A stretch of DNA of 64,000 bases from an uncultured Aliivibrio sp. (lineage in GTDB: Bacteria; Pseudomonadota; Gammaproteobacteria; Enterobacterales; Vibrionaceae), in contig NZ_CAMLHO010000009.1 in assembly GCF_946479765.1 (NCBI RefSeq), positions 1 to 64,000 on the forward strand. Reading direction: 5' to 3'. Made by a program: the position numbers and the translations under genes. The notes under the pieces are model-generated. The model had not been told where the DNA came from. It made no database searches and saw only the letters and a list, made by a program, of their open reading frames with translations. The stretch's first letter is position 1, and each line of letters starts with the position of its first letter. Of this stretch, positions 11,603 to 22,905 are shown in pieces.

Positions 11603-11923
11603 ATGAGCAAATTATATGAATGGATTTCTCCTGATTCAGATGTTCTTGAATTGGAGAAAACAGGGTTAAAGCCACCACCGATGTACAAAGTGGTTTTAAA
11701 TAATGATGATTACACTCCAATGGAGTTTGTTGTTGAAATATTAGATAAGTTTTTTTCCATGGATTTGGAAAAAGCAACACAACTAATGCTTACTGTGCAT
11801 TATGAAGGGAAAGCAGTGTGTGGGGTTTTTACTGCTGAAGTTGCTGAAACTAAAGTCGCGCAAGTGAATACGTATTCGCGTGATAATGAGCACCCACTAC
11901 TGTGTACAATGGAGCAAGCGTAA
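11603..11923 (+). CDS. clpS: ATP-dependent Clp protease adaptor ClpS
   Basis: ClpS recognises N-degrons, meaning proteins with N-terminal Leu, Phe, Trp or Tyr, and hands them to ClpAP. The protein is 106 residues, as in E. coli. The ligand-pocket region [17 protein letters not shown] carries the conserved Asn-Asp pair, and [13 protein letters not shown] holds the conserved His. It is followed 42 bp later by clpA, its partner unfoldase, on the same strand. With bpt and aat a few kilobases away, the locus holds most of the bacterial N-end-rule pathway. Confidence 0.96.
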   Translation: MSKLYEWISPDSDVLELEKTGLKPPPMYKVVLNNDDYTPMEFVVEILDKFFSMDLEKATQLMLTVHYEGKAVCGVFTAEVAETKVAQVNTYSRDNEHPLLCTMEQA

Positions 11924-11965
11924 GTTTGTTCGTTACACCATCATTTGGTGTTTTGGGAGGTTCCT

Positions 11966-14218
11966 ATGCTAAATAAAGAATTAGAAGCGAGTTTAAACGG
12001 TGCGTTTGCTCGTGCACGAGATAAGCGTCATGAATTCATGACGGTAGAACATTTGTTATTGGCGCTTTTAGATAACCCATCAGCTCATGAAGCTCTGTTA
12101 GCTTGCCATACTGATTTAAAGGCGTTGGCGACCGAAATTGAAGAGTTTATTACACAAACAACCCCTTTAATTCCTGCTGATGATGAAAGCCGAGAAACGC
12201 AGCCGACATTAAGCTTTCAACGTGTTCTCCAACGTGCAGTTTTTCATGTTCAATCATCTGGACGCAATGAAGTTACTGGCGCTAATGTCCTTGTTGCTAT
12301 TTTTAGTGAGCAAGAATCACATGCAGCATACCTCCTTAAAAAGAATGACATCAGTCGATTAGATATTGTTAATTTCATTTCACATGGCGCTCCCGAGCAT
12401 CGTGATGAGAACTCTGATCTGAATAATGTTGAAACCGCAGTAGAAGCAAATTCAGAAGATAAACTAGAAAGTTTTGCTATCAACTTAAATCAAGTGGCCA
12501 AAAATGGTGGAATTGATCCACTCATTGGCCGTGAGGAAGAGCTGGAACGTACAGTTCAAGTTCTGTGTCGTCGTCGTAAAAATAACCCATTATTAGTCGG
12601 TGAAGCAGGTGTCGGTAAAACGGCGATTGCAGAAGGTCTGGCGTGGCGCATCGTTGAAGGTCAAGTTCCTGATGTTATCAAAGATTGTATTATTTATTCT
12701 TTAGATATCGGTTCATTACTTGCTGGTACTAAGTATCGTGGTGATTTCGAGAAACGATTTAAAGCTATTTTAAAGCAGCTTGAGAATGAAGAGCATGCGA
12801 TCTTATTTATTGATGAAATCCACACTATTATTGGTGCGGGTGCCGCTTCTGGTGGTCAAGTTGATGCCGCGAATTTAATTAAACCTCTATTAAGTAGCGG
12901 GAAATTACGTTGTATTGGTTCAACCACTTACCAAGAGCACAGTACTATTTTTGAAAAAGAGCGCGCTTTAGCTCGTCGTTTCCAAAAAATTGATGTATTA
13001 GAACCGTCAATTGACGATACAACTAAAATTTTAATTGGCCTAAAAAGTAAATACGAAGAGCATCATGAAGTCCGTTATACCAATAAAGCACTTCGTGCTG
13101 CGGTAGAGCTCTCTGCAAAATATATTAATGAACGTCATTTACCAGATAAAGCGATTGATGTTATTGATGAGGCGGGTGCTCGTTGTCGTTTGACTCCAAT
13201 AAGCCGTCGAAAGAAAACCATTAATGTTGCTGATATTGAATCTATGGTTGCCAAAATGGCTCGTATCCCTGAAAAATCAGTCTCTTCTAGTGATAAAGAT
13301 GTATTGAAAAAACTGGATGCGAAATTAAAAATGTTGGTATTTGGTCAAGATAAAGGCGTTGATGCGCTGTGTGAAGCGATCAAACTAAGTAGAGCTGGCT
13401 TAAGTGCGGATAATAAACCGGTTGGTTCTTTCTTATTTGCAGGCCCTACAGGGGTAGGTAAAACAGAAGTGACGGTGCAATTAGCAAAAGCACTTGGTAT
13501 TGAGCTTCTTCGTTTTGATATGTCTGAATATGGTGAGCGTCATACTGTTAGTCGATTAATTGGTGCTCCTCCTGGTTACGTAGGCTATGAGCAAGGTGGT
13601 CTATTAACAGATGCAGTAATCAAGCATCCTCATTCAGTAGTTTTGCTTGATGAGCTTGAAAAAGCACACCCAGATATATTTAATTTGCTTCTTCAAGTTA
13701 TGGATAACGGTACATTAACAGATAACAATGGCCGAAAAGCCGATTTCCGTAATGTGATTTTTGTAATGACGACGAATGCAGGTGTTCATGAAACGGTGAA
13801 AAAATCGATTGGCTTGATCCAGCAAGATCACAGTACCGATGCGATGGCTGCTATTAAGAAAGTCTTCACTCCAGAGTTTAGAAACCGTTTAGATAATATC
13901 ATTTGGTTTGAACATTTGAGCAAAGATGTTATTTCACTTGTGGTTGAAAAATTCATTGTTGAGCTACAAGTACAGTTAGATGCTCGTGGGGTATCAATGG
14001 AAGTATCACAAGATGCTAAAGAGTGGCTTGCTGATAAAGGGTATGACAAATCAATGGGTGCGCGTCCAATGGCTCGTGTTATTCAAGAGAACCTGAAAAA
14101 ACCAATGGCAAATGAATTGCTATTTGGTGAGTTAGTTGATGGTGGCACGGTACGCGTTAAGCTGAACAAGGGTGAATTAGCATTTGAATTTACCAGTGAA
14201 GCAGAAGCAGTTCATTAA
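11966..14218 (+). CDS. clpA: ATP-dependent Clp protease ATP-binding subunit ClpA
   Basis: ClpA is the hexameric AAA+ unfoldase that feeds substrates into ClpP. The 750-residue protein has an N-terminal Clp repeat domain (residues about 1-145, the ClpS docking region), a first AAA module with GEAGVGKT and LFIDEIHT, and a second with GPTGVGKTE and [11 protein letters not shown]. There is no ClpB-type coiled-coil insertion, which separates it from ClpB. The start at 11966 has a strong GGGAGG site at 11955-11960; an in-frame TTG at 11945 lacks one. ClpP itself is not in the window. Confidence 0.97.
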   Translation: MLNKELEASLNGAFARARDKRHEFMTVEHLLLALLDNPSAHEALLACHTDLKALATEIEEFITQTTPLIPADDESRETQPTLSFQRVLQRAVFHVQSSGRNEVTGANVLVAIFSEQESHAAYLLKKNDISRLDIVNFISHGAPEHRDENSDLNNVETAVEANSEDKLESFAINLNQVAKNGGIDPLIGREEELERTVQVLCRRRKNNPLLVGEAGVGKTAIAEGLAWRIVEGQVPDVIKDCIIYSLDIGSLLAGTKYRGDFEKRFKAILKQLENEEHAILFIDEIHTIIGAGAASGGQVDAANLIKPLLSSGKLRCIGSTTYQEHSTIFEKERALARRFQKIDVLEPSIDDTTKILIGLKSKYEEHHEVRYTNKALRAAVELSAKYINERHLPDKAIDVIDEAGARCRLTPISRRKKTINVADIESMVAKMARIPEKSVSSSDKDVLKKLDAKLKMLVFGQDKGVDALCEAIKLSRAGLSADNKPVGSFLFAGPTGVGKTEVTVQLAKALGIELLRFDMSEYGERHTVSRLIGAPPGYVGYEQGGLLTDAVIKHPHSVVLLDELEKAHPDIFNLLLQVMDNGTLTDNNGRKADFRNVIFVMTTNAGVHETVKKSIGLIQQDHSTDAMAAIKKVFTPEFRNRLDNIIWFEHLSKDVISLVVEKFIVELQVQLDARGVSMEVSQDAKEWLADKGYDKSMGARPMARVIQENLKKPMANELLFGELVDGGTVRVKLNKGELAFEFTSEAEAVH

Positions 14219-14243
14219 TTCTAATTACTTAACTTTAGATAAT

Positions 14244-14273
14244 AAAAAACCCAGTCATTGACTGGGTTTTTTT
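14244..14273. terminator. Terminator between clpA and infA
   Basis: AAAAAACCCAGTCA and TGACTGGGTTTTTT form a strong stem with T runs both ways, shared by the convergent clpA and infA. Confidence 0.9.
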
Positions 14274-14314
14274 ATTGTTTATTTATAGCAAACTAAGTTG
14301 CTAAAAATGACAAA

Positions 14315-15315
<1,001 letters not shown>

Positions 15316-15317
15316 AA

Positions 15318-16031
15318 TTATCGATTATTCCCTATAGTTTGTGGAAGATAACAATGCGGTAAAACCTGGGTGTTGGTTAGTTTATTCAGTATTTTTTTAA
15401 AAGAGGCTCGCTTCATTTCAACAGCGCCAAGGCTTTCTAAATGTGGATTCATCATTTGGCAATCGATGAGTTTTCCTTCAGCTGCAACAAAATGCTCACA
15501 AAATTTCCATAGTGCGATTTTAGAGGCGTTTGTTTTTAATGAGAACATAGATTCACCACAGAAAACTTGACCGATTTGAAGGCCATATAACCCGCCAACA
15601 AGTGCATTATCACACCATACCTCGACTGAGTGGCAATGTCCTAGTTTGGCAAGTTGCTTATAGGCTTGGATCATTTCAGGCATGATCCACGTTTCTTCAA
15701 GGGCTCTTGTTGATGCGCATAGTTCAATGACTTGTTCTGTTGATTTATTAATAGTGATTTCATAGTTTGATTTCCTGAAGAATTTGTTCAAACTTTTTGA
15801 TGGTAAGAATTGGTCTGGTAGAAAAATACCTCTAATGCTTGGGCTCCACCATAGAATAGGATCACTTGCGCTATACCAAGGAAAAATACCTTGTTGATAT
15901 GCATTTAATAGCCGAGATGCTGCTAGATCGCCTCCCATTGCTAATAAACCATCAGGATCAGTTAATGCACTTTCAATATCAGGAAAGTGACTTGTTTCAT
16001 TTGAATCAAGTTGTGGTAGATAAATAGTCAT
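15318..16031 (-). CDS. aat: Leucyl/phenylalanyl-tRNA--protein transferase
   Basis: Aat adds Leu or Phe to proteins with N-terminal Arg or Lys, the other entry into the ClpS/ClpAP pathway. The protein is 237 residues, as usual. It shows DPDGLLAMGGDL near the N-terminus, GIFPWYSASDPILWWSPSIRG, and VGGLYGLQIGQVFCGESMFS in the GNAT-like domain. MTIYLPQL at 16031 is taken as the start rather than an in-frame MLLL four codons upstream. It heads the aat-bpt pair. Confidence 0.96.
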   Translation of the reverse strand: MTIYLPQLDSNETSHFPDIESALTDPDGLLAMGGDLAASRLLNAYQQGIFPWYSASDPILWWSPSIRGIFLPDQFLPSKSLNKFFRKSNYEITINKSTEQVIELCASTRALEETWIMPEMIQAYKQLAKLGHCHSVEVWCDNALVGGLYGLQIGQVFCGESMFSLKTNASKIALWKFCEHFVAAEGKLIDCQMMNPHLESLGAVEMKRASFKKILNKLTNTQVLPHCYLPQTIGNNR

Positions 16032-16228
16032 AAGTAAAAGCAATAAAGATTCATTATTTTTAAGTAAAGAGACAACATTGCCTCTGGTACAACGCTTTGG
16101 TTTTCGTTACCCTGAAAGTATGAAGAATAACAAAAAATAACAATGAAAGCTGAAACAGCTATGCAATAACTGAGTGAAATAGCAGGCATAGCATTATTAT
16201 TTATTTGTACAGGAATTTTTACATAAAC

Positions 16229-17509
16229 ATGGAAAGCTTAACTCTTCAACCAATTTCAAAAATTGATGGCGAAATTAACCTGCCAGGCTCAAAAAGTGTT
16301 TCAAATCGTGCACTATTATTGGCAGCACTAGCATCAGGAAAAACAAAGTTAACCAATTTGCTTGATAGTGATGATATTCGTCACATGTTGAACGCATTGA
16401 AAGCATTAGGCGTTGAGTATACGTTATCTGAAGATAAAACAGTCTGTGAAGTGATTGGTTTAGGTCGTGCTTTTGAATCAAAAGAAACGCTGGAATTATT
16501 TCTTGGTAATGCTGGCACAGCGATGCGCCCACTAGCTGCTGCATTGTGTTTGGGTAACGGTGAGTTTGTTCTTACTGGTGAGCCTCGCATGAAAGAACGT
16601 CCAATTGGACATCTTGTTACGGCATTAAAAGCAGCTGGTGCCGACGTTAATTATTTAGAGAATGAAAATTACCCACCATTAAAAATCAAGGGAACTGGCC
16701 TTAAAGGGGGAACGGTTGAAATTGATGGTTCTATTTCAAGCCAGTTTTTAACGGCCTTTTTAATGGCTGCACCGCTATCAACTCAAGAGACAACGATTAA
16801 TATTGTCGGTGATTTGGTATCAAAACCTTATATCGATATTACCCTAGATATAATGTCGACGTTTGGTGTAGAGATTGAAAATCAGAATTATCAAACTTTT
16901 ATTGTTCCTGCGAATCAAACCTATATCGCACCTGGTGATTTTCTTGTCGAAGGTGATGCCTCTTCAGCTTCTTACTTCCTTGCTGCTGCTGCGATTAGAG
17001 GAGGTGAAGTAAAAGTAACCGGTATTGGTAAGAAAAGTATCCAAGGTGATGTGCAATTTGCTGATGCATTAGTAGCAATGGGAGCCGATATTGAGTGGGG
17101 CGATGATTATGTTATTGCACGTAAAGGCGATCTAAAAGCCGTTGATATGGATTTTAATCATATTCCAGATGCAGCAATGACGATTGCGACTGCTGCGCTC
17201 TTTGCACAAGGTACAACCTCTATTCGCAATGTGTATAACTGGCGTGTTAAAGAAACGGATCGCTTAGCCGCAATGGCTATAGAATTAAGAAAAGTCGGTG
17301 CAGAAGTGGAAGAGGGTGAAGATTATATAACGATCACTCCACCTGCGGTATTGAAGCATGCGGCTATTGATACATATGATGATCATCGTATGGCAATGTG
17401 CTTTTCTTTGGTGGCATTAAGTGATACTTCTGTGACGATTAATGATCCTAGTTGTACGTCAAAAACGTTCCCTGATTATTTTGAAAAGTTAAAAGAGCTT
17501 AGTATCTAA
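16229..17509 (+). CDS. aroA: 3-phosphoshikimate 1-carboxyvinyltransferase (EPSP synthase)
   Basis: AroA condenses shikimate-3-phosphate with phosphoenolpyruvate, the sixth step of the shikimate pathway to aromatic amino acids and folate precursors. It is a class I enzyme of 426 residues. Signatures are [16 protein letters not shown] (shikimate-phosphate site), [13 protein letters not shown] (PEP site), GEPRMKERP and [10 protein letters not shown]. The ATG at 16229 gives MESLTLQPI, as in relatives; an in-frame TTG at 16205 is unlikely. A terminator separates it from cmk. Confidence 0.97.
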   Translation: MESLTLQPISKIDGEINLPGSKSVSNRALLLAALASGKTKLTNLLDSDDIRHMLNALKALGVEYTLSEDKTVCEVIGLGRAFESKETLELFLGNAGTAMRPLAAALCLGNGEFVLTGEPRMKERPIGHLVTALKAAGADVNYLENENYPPLKIKGTGLKGGTVEIDGSISSQFLTAFLMAAPLSTQETTINIVGDLVSKPYIDITLDIMSTFGVEIENQNYQTFIVPANQTYIAPGDFLVEGDASSASYFLAAAAIRGGEVKVTGIGKKSIQGDVQFADALVAMGADIEWGDDYVIARKGDLKAVDMDFNHIPDAAMTIATAALFAQGTTSIRNVYNWRVKETDRLAAMAIELRKVGAEVEEGEDYITITPPAVLKHAAIDTYDDHRMAMCFSLVALSDTSVTINDPSCTSKTFPDYFEKLKELSI

Positions 17510-17544
17510 TTCATTGTATTTTAACAAATAAATTATTAATAATT

Positions 17545-17577
17545 AAAAGCTTTGTGCAAAATGCATGGGGCTTTTTT
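17545..17577 (+). terminator. Terminator after aroA
   Basis: AAAAGCTTTGTGC pairs with GCATGGGGCTTTT (four G-U pairs) and is followed by a T run. Confidence 0.75.
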
Positions 17578-17618
17578 AGTTTTTAATAAACTAGAGTATA
17601 TAAATAATCTGACTTGGG

Positions 17619-17624
17619 TATAAT
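17619..17624 (+). promoter_or_regulatory. Probable -10 element of the cmk-rpsA promoter
   Basis: A perfect TATAAT is followed by the GC-rich discriminator GCGCCCG, typical of growth-rate-regulated promoters. The -35 region is poor. It lies 41 bp before the cmk start codon. Confidence 0.55.
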
Positions 17625-17665
17625 GCGCCCGTAGAAACCAATCACAATAATTAATGGAGAACTCC

Positions 17666-18340
17666 ATGACTACTCATTCACCAGTCGTTACTGTTGATGG
17701 TCCAAGTGGAGCAGGTAAAGGCACGTTGTGCATGTTACTTGCAGAAAAGCTAGGTTATAATTTATTAGATTCAGGCGCAATTTACCGTGTATTAGCCTTA
17801 GCGGCGATTCACCATGGTGTAGCTTTGAGCTCAGAAGATGGACTTGTTCCTTTAGCCGCTAATTTAGATGTGCAATTTAAAGCGGAAGGCGACCTTGTTA
17901 AAGTGATCCTTGAAGGCGAAGACGTTTCTGCTGAACTTCGTAAAGAAGAAACAGGAATGGCGGCTTCAAAAGTGGCTGCATTACCACAAGTTCGTGAAGC
18001 ATTATTGCGCCGTCAACGTGCATTTTCTGCTCAGCCTGGATTGATTGCTGATGGCAGAGATATGGGAACCGTAGTGTTTCCAAGCGCTGAAGTGAAGATA
18101 TTTTTAGATGCAAGTGCAGAAGAACGTGCGAATCGCCGTATGAAGCAGTTGCAACAGAAAGGGTTAGATGTTAGATTTGACCGTCTTTTAAGCGAAATTC
18201 AAGAACGTGATGATCGAGACCGCAATAGAGCTGTCGCGCCATTACGTCCTGCTGAAGACGCTTTAATACTGGATTCAACGTCAATGAATATTGATGAAGT
18301 CGTCGCGCAAGCTATTGCTTTTATTGAATCTAAGCTATAA
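17666..18340 (+). CDS. cmk: Cytidylate kinase
   Basis: Cmk phosphorylates CMP and dCMP with ATP. The protein is 224 residues with the P-loop [19 protein letters not shown] at the N-terminus, [10 protein letters not shown], and the [11 protein letters not shown] motif. The start at 17666 follows a GGAGA site at 17656-17660; an ATG four codons earlier overlaps that site and is less likely. It sits just upstream of rpsA, the order conserved across gammaproteobacteria, and probably shares its promoter. Confidence 0.96.
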   Translation: MTTHSPVVTVDGPSGAGKGTLCMLLAEKLGYNLLDSGAIYRVLALAAIHHGVALSSEDGLVPLAANLDVQFKAEGDLVKVILEGEDVSAELRKEETGMAASKVAALPQVREALLRRQRAFSAQPGLIADGRDMGTVVFPSAEVKIFLDASAEERANRRMKQLQQKGLDVRFDRLLSEIQERDDRDRNRAVAPLRPAEDALILDSTSMNIDEVVAQAIAFIESKL

Positions 18341-18350
18341 TTGAAACTTA

Positions 18351-18375
18351 GTTAGTTGCAAGGATGATAACTAAC
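18351..18375 (+). promoter_or_regulatory. rpsA leader hairpin with AGGA in its loop
   Basis: GTTAGTT (18351-18357) and AACTAAC (18369-18375) close an 11-nt loop containing AAGGA. E. coli rpsA lacks a normal Shine-Dalgarno sequence and uses leader hairpins with GGA-containing loops for initiation and S1 autoregulation. The same design is inferred here, since no SD sits directly before the ATG at 18437. Confidence 0.6.
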
Positions 18376-18436
18376 CTTACTATCAACCCCATGCGGTAGG
18401 ATACCCATGGACGTTTAATAATTGAAGATCAAATTA

Positions 18437-20110
18437 ATGACTGAATCTTTTGCTCAACTCTTTGAAGAGTTTTTATCTGAAACTGAATTCCAACAAGGCA
18501 GCATCGTTAAAGGTGTTGTTGTTGCTATCGAGAACGGTTTCGTTCTTGTTGACGCAGGCCTTAAATCTGAAGCAGCAATCCCAGCTGAACAATTCAAGAA
18601 CGCTGCTGGCGAACTTGAAGTTGAAGTTGGTTCTGAAGTAGACGTTGCTCTTGACGCTGTTGAAGATGGTTTCGGTGAAACTCAACTTTCTCGTGAGAAA
18701 GCGAAGCGTCACGAAGCTTGGATTCAACTTGAAAAAGCATACGAAGATGCTGAAACAGTTATGGGTGTTATCAACGGTAAAGTTAAAGGCGGCTTCACAG
18801 TTGAACTTAACGGTATCCGTGCATTCCTACCTGGTTCTCTTGTTGATGTACGTCCAGTACGCGACACTCTGCACCTTGAAGGCAAAGAGCTAGAGTTCAA
18901 AGTAATTAAGCTTGACCAAAAACGTAACAACGTTGTTGTTTCACGTCGTGCTGTTATCGAATCAGAAAACAGTGTTGAACGTGATGAGCTACTTGCTTCT
19001 CTACAAGAAGGCATGGAAGTTAAAGGTATCGTTAAGAACCTTACTGACTACGGTGCATTCGTTGATCTAGGTGGCGTTGACGGTCTACTACACATCACAG
19101 ATATGGCTTGGAAGCGTGTTAAGCACCCATCTGAGATCGTAAATGTTGGTGACGAGATCAATGTTAAAGTTCTTAAGTTCGATCGTGAGCGCACTCGTGT
19201 TTCTCTAGGTCTTAAGCAACTTGGCGAAGATCCATGGGTAGCTATCGCTAAGCGTTACCCAGAAGGTCACAAACTTTCTGGTCGTGTTACTAACCTAACT
19301 GACTACGGCTGCTTCGTTGAAATCGAAGAAGGCGTTGAAGGTCTAGTACACGTTTCTGAAATGGATTGGACTAACAAGAACATCCACCCTTCTAAAGTTG
19401 TCAATGTAGGCGACGAAGTTGAGGTTATGGTTCTTGAGATTGACGAAGAACGTCGTCGTATCTCTCTAGGTCTTAAGCAATGTAAAGCTAATCCTTGGCA
19501 GACATTCGCTGAAGCGCAAGCTAAAGGCGACCACGTTACTGGTAAGATCAAATCTATCACTGACTTTGGTATCTTCATCGGTCTTGACGGCGGTATCGAC
19601 GGTCTAGTTCACCTATCTGACATTTCTTGGAATGCTACAGGTGAAGACGCGGTACGTGAGTACAAGAAAGGCGACGAAATCTCTGCTGTTGTTCTAGCTG
19701 TTGATGCTGAGCGTGAGCGTATTTCTCTAGGTGTTAAACAAATGGAAGAAGACCCATTTAACAACTACCTAGCAGACAACAAGAAAGGTACTCTAGTAAA
19801 CGGTACTGTTTCAGCTGTTGACGCTAAAGGCGCTACAATTACTCTTGCAGATAGCGTAGAAGGTTACATCCGTACTTCTGAGCTTTCTCGTGACCGTATT
19901 GAAGATGCATCTCTAATCCTAAGCGTTGGCGATAGCGTTGAAGCGAAGTTCACTGGTGTAGACCGTAAGAACCGCGTAGTTAACCTATCTATCAAAGCTA
20001 AAGATGAAGCTGATGAGCAAGAAGCAATGGCTACACTGAATACTCAACCAGAAGATGGTGGTTTCGGTAGCGCAATGGCTGACGCTTTCAAAGCAGCTAA
20101 AGGCGAGTAA
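18437..20110 (+). CDS. rpsA: 30S ribosomal protein S1
   Basis: S1 binds mRNA on the small subunit and helps initiation on structured or weak sites. The protein is 557 residues with six S1-type OB repeats. The later ones are plainly visible through recurring [20 protein letters not shown] and [10 protein letters not shown] stretches and RISLGLKQ-like ends. Codon use is strongly biased (CGT, GGT, AAC, CTA) compared with neighbours, as expected for very high expression. [11 protein letters not shown] is the conserved N-terminus; the in-frame TTG at 18422 is rejected. No canonical SD precedes it. Confidence 0.97.
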   Translation: MTESFAQLFEEFLSETEFQQGSIVKGVVVAIENGFVLVDAGLKSEAAIPAEQFKNAAGELEVEVGSEVDVALDAVEDGFGETQLSREKAKRHEAWIQLEKAYEDAETVMGVINGKVKGGFTVELNGIRAFLPGSLVDVRPVRDTLHLEGKELEFKVIKLDQKRNNVVVSRRAVIESENSVERDELLASLQEGMEVKGIVKNLTDYGAFVDLGGVDGLLHITDMAWKRVKHPSEIVNVGDEINVKVLKFDRERTRVSLGLKQLGEDPWVAIAKRYPEGHKLSGRVTNLTDYGCFVEIEEGVEGLVHVSEMDWTNKNIHPSKVVNVGDEVEVMVLEIDEERRRISLGLKQCKANPWQTFAEAQAKGDHVTGKIKSITDFGIFIGLDGGIDGLVHLSDISWNATGEDAVREYKKGDEISAVVLAVDAERERISLGVKQMEEDPFNNYLADNKKGTLVNGTVSAVDAKGATITLADSVEGYIRTSELSRDRIEDASLILSVGDSVEAKFTGVDRKNRVVNLSIKAKDEADEQEAMATLNTQPEDGGFGSAMADAFKAAKGE

Positions 20111-20118
20111 GTAAATTT

Positions 20119-20143
20119 AAAGGGAGCGTAATGCTCCCTTTTC
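20119..20143 (+). terminator. Hairpin after rpsA
   Basis: AAAGGGAGC and GCTCCCTTT form a 9-bp stem around GTAAT with a short T-rich tail. It may terminate only part of the transcripts before ihfB. Confidence 0.6.
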
Positions 20144-20167
20144 TTTCGATAACGTAGGAGGTCATTC

Positions 20168-20449
20168 ATGACAAAATCTGAACTGATTGAACAACTGTGT
20201 AGTAAAAAGCCTCAACTTTCTGCTAAGCAGGTTGAAGATACAGTCAAGGAAATCCTTGAACAGATGGCAACAACGCTAGAAGGCGGTGATCGTATAGAGA
20301 TTCGTGGTTTTGGTAGTTTTTCTCTACACTATCGAGAGCCTCGTTTAGGTCGTAATCCGAAAACTGGCGATAAAGTGGAATTAGACGGTAAGTTTGTTCC
20401 TCATTTTAAACCAGGTAAAGAACTGCGTGAACGTGTGAATTTCAGCTAA
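20168..20449 (+). CDS. ihfB: Integration host factor subunit beta
   Basis: IhfB pairs with IhfA to form the DNA-bending IHF heterodimer. The protein is 93 residues with the DNA-binding arm [22 protein letters not shown] and the N-terminal helices [13 protein letters not shown]. It follows rpsA with a TAGGAGG site before the ATG, the arrangement conserved in gammaproteobacteria, and is closed by a strong terminator. Confidence 0.97.
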   Translation: MTKSELIEQLCSKKPQLSAKQVEDTVKEILEQMATTLEGGDRIEIRGFGSFSLHYREPRLGRNPKTGDKVELDGKFVPHFKPGKELRERVNFS

Positions 20450-20464
20450 TGCAAATTGGTATAT

Positions 20465-20498
20465 AAAAACGGCATACTTTTGAGTATGCCGTTTTTTT
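20465..20498 (+). terminator. Terminator after ihfB
   Basis: AAAACGGCATACT and AGTATGCCGTTTT form a perfect stem followed by a T run. Confidence 0.92.
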
Positions 20499-20582
20499 AT
20501 GTTCATTTTCAGTGCATTTAGGTGTATCTTTATAGTTGTAAAATAAGATACTGTAGATATTCATTAACTGGAGGGAAGACCA

Positions 20583-20867
20583 GTGAAAATTGTAATTGCC
20601 GTTTTATTAATTGCGCTATTTCTGATTTCATTAGCTGTGGGTGCACAGAATCAGATAGTGGTTAATTTTAATTATTTATTAGCACAGGATAATTTCCAGC
20701 TATCGACGTTACTGGGTATTTTCTTTGCGACTGGCTTCGGTTTAGGCTGGTTAATTTGTGGTAGCATGTATTTGAAAGTGAATATGACTCAACGTCGTTT
20801 GCGTAAACGCCTTGAAAAGAAAACGATAGAGCTTGATAAATTACGCTTAGACTCAACAAAAGGGTAA
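20583..20867 (+). CDS. lapA: Lipopolysaccharide assembly protein LapA
   Basis: This 94-residue inner-membrane protein has two hydrophobic segments (about residues 3-20 and 40-62) and a basic, helical cytoplasmic tail (NMTQRRLRKRLEKKTIELDKL). This is the LapA (YciS) topology. LapA works with LapB in controlling LPS synthesis through FtsH and LpxC. It has a GGAGGGAAG site, and lapB starts 7 bp after its stop, so they form one unit. Confidence 0.92.
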   Translation: MKIVIAVLLIALFLISLAVGAQNQIVVNFNYLLAQDNFQLSTLLGIFFATGFGLGWLICGSMYLKVNMTQRRLRKRLEKKTIELDKLRLDSTKG

Positions 20868-20874
20868 TGGCTGA

Positions 20875-22044
20875 ATGTTAGAATTGCTATTCCTATTATT
20901 ACCGATTGCCGCCGGATATGGTTGGTATATGGGTAATCGGAATGCTGGACAACAACGTCAAAGAGAAACTAATCACCTGTCTCGTCAATACGTGACGGGT
21001 CTGAATCTATTGCTATCTGATCAGTCAGATAAAGCGGTAGATCACTTCATTGAGCTCCTTCAAGTCGATAGCGACACCATTGATACGCACCTTGCACTGG
21101 GTAATCTTTTTAGAAGCCGTGGTGAAGTGGATCGCGCAATTAAAATTCATCAAAATCTCATCGCTCGTCCAAATTTAACGTTAGATCAACGTAATATTGC
21201 TCTTCAGCAATTGGCTAAAGATTACATGGTTGCTGGTATTCTAGATAGAGCAGAAAAAATATTTGAACAGCTTGTTGATGAACCCGATCACAGAGAAGCG
21301 GCCTTATTGCAACTTGTCTCGATTCATCAGCAAACTCGTGAGTGGGAGCAGGCGATTAACTTTGCAAATAGCTTAGTCAAAATGGGTAAAAAGAAATTAA
21401 AACCCGATATTGCTCATTATTATTGTGAGTTAGCTATGCAAGAACTTGCTGATGATAATATAAATAAAGCAAAGCAGAATCTAAAAAAATCATTATCGAT
21501 TGATAATCAATGTGTACGAGCATCGATTATGATGGCTAAATTACTTATAGAAGAAGAGAACTACAAAGGAGCTGTTAGCCAGCTAGAATCTGTACTAGAT
21601 CAGGATATCGACTTTATAAGCGAAGCATTGCCGCTTTTAGCTGAGTGTTATGAACATTTAGATAGAGAAGGTTCATTACTTAACTTCTTAAAAGAAGCCA
21701 TTTCTAAAGGCGCAGGGGCAAGTGCTGAACTAATGTTATCTAATCTTATTGCTAAGCATGAAGGGACAGCATTAGCGCAAGGTTATATGACTAAGCAGCT
21801 TCTTAAAAACCCTACAATGAAAGGTTTTTATCGTCTGATGGGCTATCATGTTGATGAGGCTGAAGACGGTCGAGCAAAAGCAAGTCTAGCAAGTTTACAG
21901 CACTTGGTAGGGGAGCAGTTGAAAATGAAGCCAAACTACCGTTGTTGTAAGTGTGGCTTTTCTGCTCATCGATTATTTTGGCAATGTCCATCTTGTAAAG
22001 GGTGGGGTGTCATTAAACCGATTAAAGGTTTAGATGGTGAATAA
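20875..22044 (+). CDS. lapB: Lipopolysaccharide assembly protein LapB (YciM)
   Basis: LapB is an inner-membrane-anchored TPR protein that directs FtsH degradation of LpxC and so sets LPS levels. The 389-residue protein has an N-terminal membrane segment (LELLFLLLPIAAGYGWYMG), a long run of TPR-like helices (residues about 40-340), and a C-terminal rubredoxin-like zinc knuckle, CCKCGF...CPSCKGWG, whose cysteine pairs are complete. It is co-transcribed with lapA and followed by pyrF, the same order as in E. coli. Confidence 0.96.
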   Translation: MLELLFLLLPIAAGYGWYMGNRNAGQQRQRETNHLSRQYVTGLNLLLSDQSDKAVDHFIELLQVDSDTIDTHLALGNLFRSRGEVDRAIKIHQNLIARPNLTLDQRNIALQQLAKDYMVAGILDRAEKIFEQLVDEPDHREAALLQLVSIHQQTREWEQAINFANSLVKMGKKKLKPDIAHYYCELAMQELADDNINKAKQNLKKSLSIDNQCVRASIMMAKLLIEEENYKGAVSQLESVLDQDIDFISEALPLLAECYEHLDREGSLLNFLKEAISKGAGASAELMLSNLIAKHEGTALAQGYMTKQLLKNPTMKGFYRLMGYHVDEAEDGRAKASLASLQHLVGEQLKMKPNYRCCKCGFSAHRLFWQCPSCKGWGVIKPIKGLDGE

Positions 22045-22046
22045 TT

Positions 22047-22074
22047 AAGAGGCACAGTTTGTGCCTCTTTTTTT
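22047..22074 (+). terminator. Terminator after lapB
   Basis: AAGAGGCACA and TGTGCCTCTT stem with a run of Ts. Confidence 0.88.
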
Positions 22075-22113
22075 GAATAAAATGAAAGTAGATTAATTTC
22101 CCAAGGAGATAAA

Positions 22114-22818
22114 ATGAAAGACCAAAAGGTAATCGTTGCATTAGACTATGATAATCAAGCAGATGCGTTTTCATTTGTTGATAAAATTGATCCTAGTTCT
22201 TGCCGATTAAAAGTGGGTAAAGAGATGTTTACTCTATTTGGCCCTGAGTTTGTAAAGGAACTTCATAAGCGTGGTTTTTCTGTTTTTCTAGATTTAAAAT
22301 TTCATGATATCCCTAATACTTGTTCAAAAGCAGTACGTGCAGCGGCTGAAATGGGCGTTTGGATGGTAAATGTTCATGCTAGTGGTGGTGAGCGTATGAT
22401 GACAGCATCGCGTGAAATTTTAGAACCGTACGGCAAAGATCGTCCATTATTAATTGGTGTGACTGTCTTAACGAGCATGGAGCAACAAGATTTAGCGGGT
22501 ATTGGTTTAGATCTTGCGCCACAAGAACAAGTGAAACGTCTTGCAGCATTGACTAAAAATAGTGGTTTGGATGGTGTTGTATGTTCAGCGCAAGAAGCAC
22601 CAATGTTAAACGCTGACCTAGGCAAAGAGTTTAAGTTAGTGACACCAGGTATTCGCCCTGCAGGATCTGCGGTTGGTGATCAGAAGCGTATTATGACGCC
22701 GGTAGATGCGATAACGTCAGGATCTGATTATTTGGTTATTGGTCGCCCAATTACGCAAGCTGAAAACCCATCACAGGTATTGCATGACATTAATTTGTCG
22801 TTGGCTTCCGTTTTATAA
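22114..22818 (+). CDS. pyrF: Orotidine 5'-phosphate decarboxylase
   Basis: PyrF decarboxylates OMP to UMP, the last step of de novo pyrimidine synthesis. The protein is 234 residues with VALDYDN at the N-terminus, the catalytic block [12 protein letters not shown] (Asp-Lys-Asp residues), LVTPGIRP and a C-terminal [12 protein letters not shown] phosphate-binding segment. A CCAAGGAG site lies upstream. A terminator separates it from lapB. Confidence 0.97.
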   Translation: MKDQKVIVALDYDNQADAFSFVDKIDPSSCRLKVGKEMFTLFGPEFVKELHKRGFSVFLDLKFHDIPNTCSKAVRAAAEMGVWMVNVHASGGERMMTASREILEPYGKDRPLLIGVTVLTSMEQQDLAGIGLDLAPQEQVKRLAALTKNSGLDGVVCSAQEAPMLNADLGKEFKLVTPGIRPAGSAVGDQKRIMTPVDAITSGSDYLVIGRPITQAENPSQVLHDINLSLASVL

Positions 22819-22847
22819 ACTGTTCTTTATAAAAAATGCAGATAAAA

Positions 22848-22875
22848 AAATAGAGACCGTATGGTCTCTATTTTT
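22848..22875. terminator. Bidirectional terminator between pyrF and metG
   Basis: AAATAGAGACC and GGTCTCTATTT around GTAT, with A and T runs on both sides, for the convergent genes. Confidence 0.9.
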
Positions 22876-22905
22876 ATTGTAAGTTCTCTTTTATAAAGAG
22901 AAGAG

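Noticed and set aside
19051-19750. DNA-level repeats inside rpsA as a recent duplication
   Set aside because: They reflect the ancient S1 domain repeats plus strong codon bias, not a recent tandem duplication.
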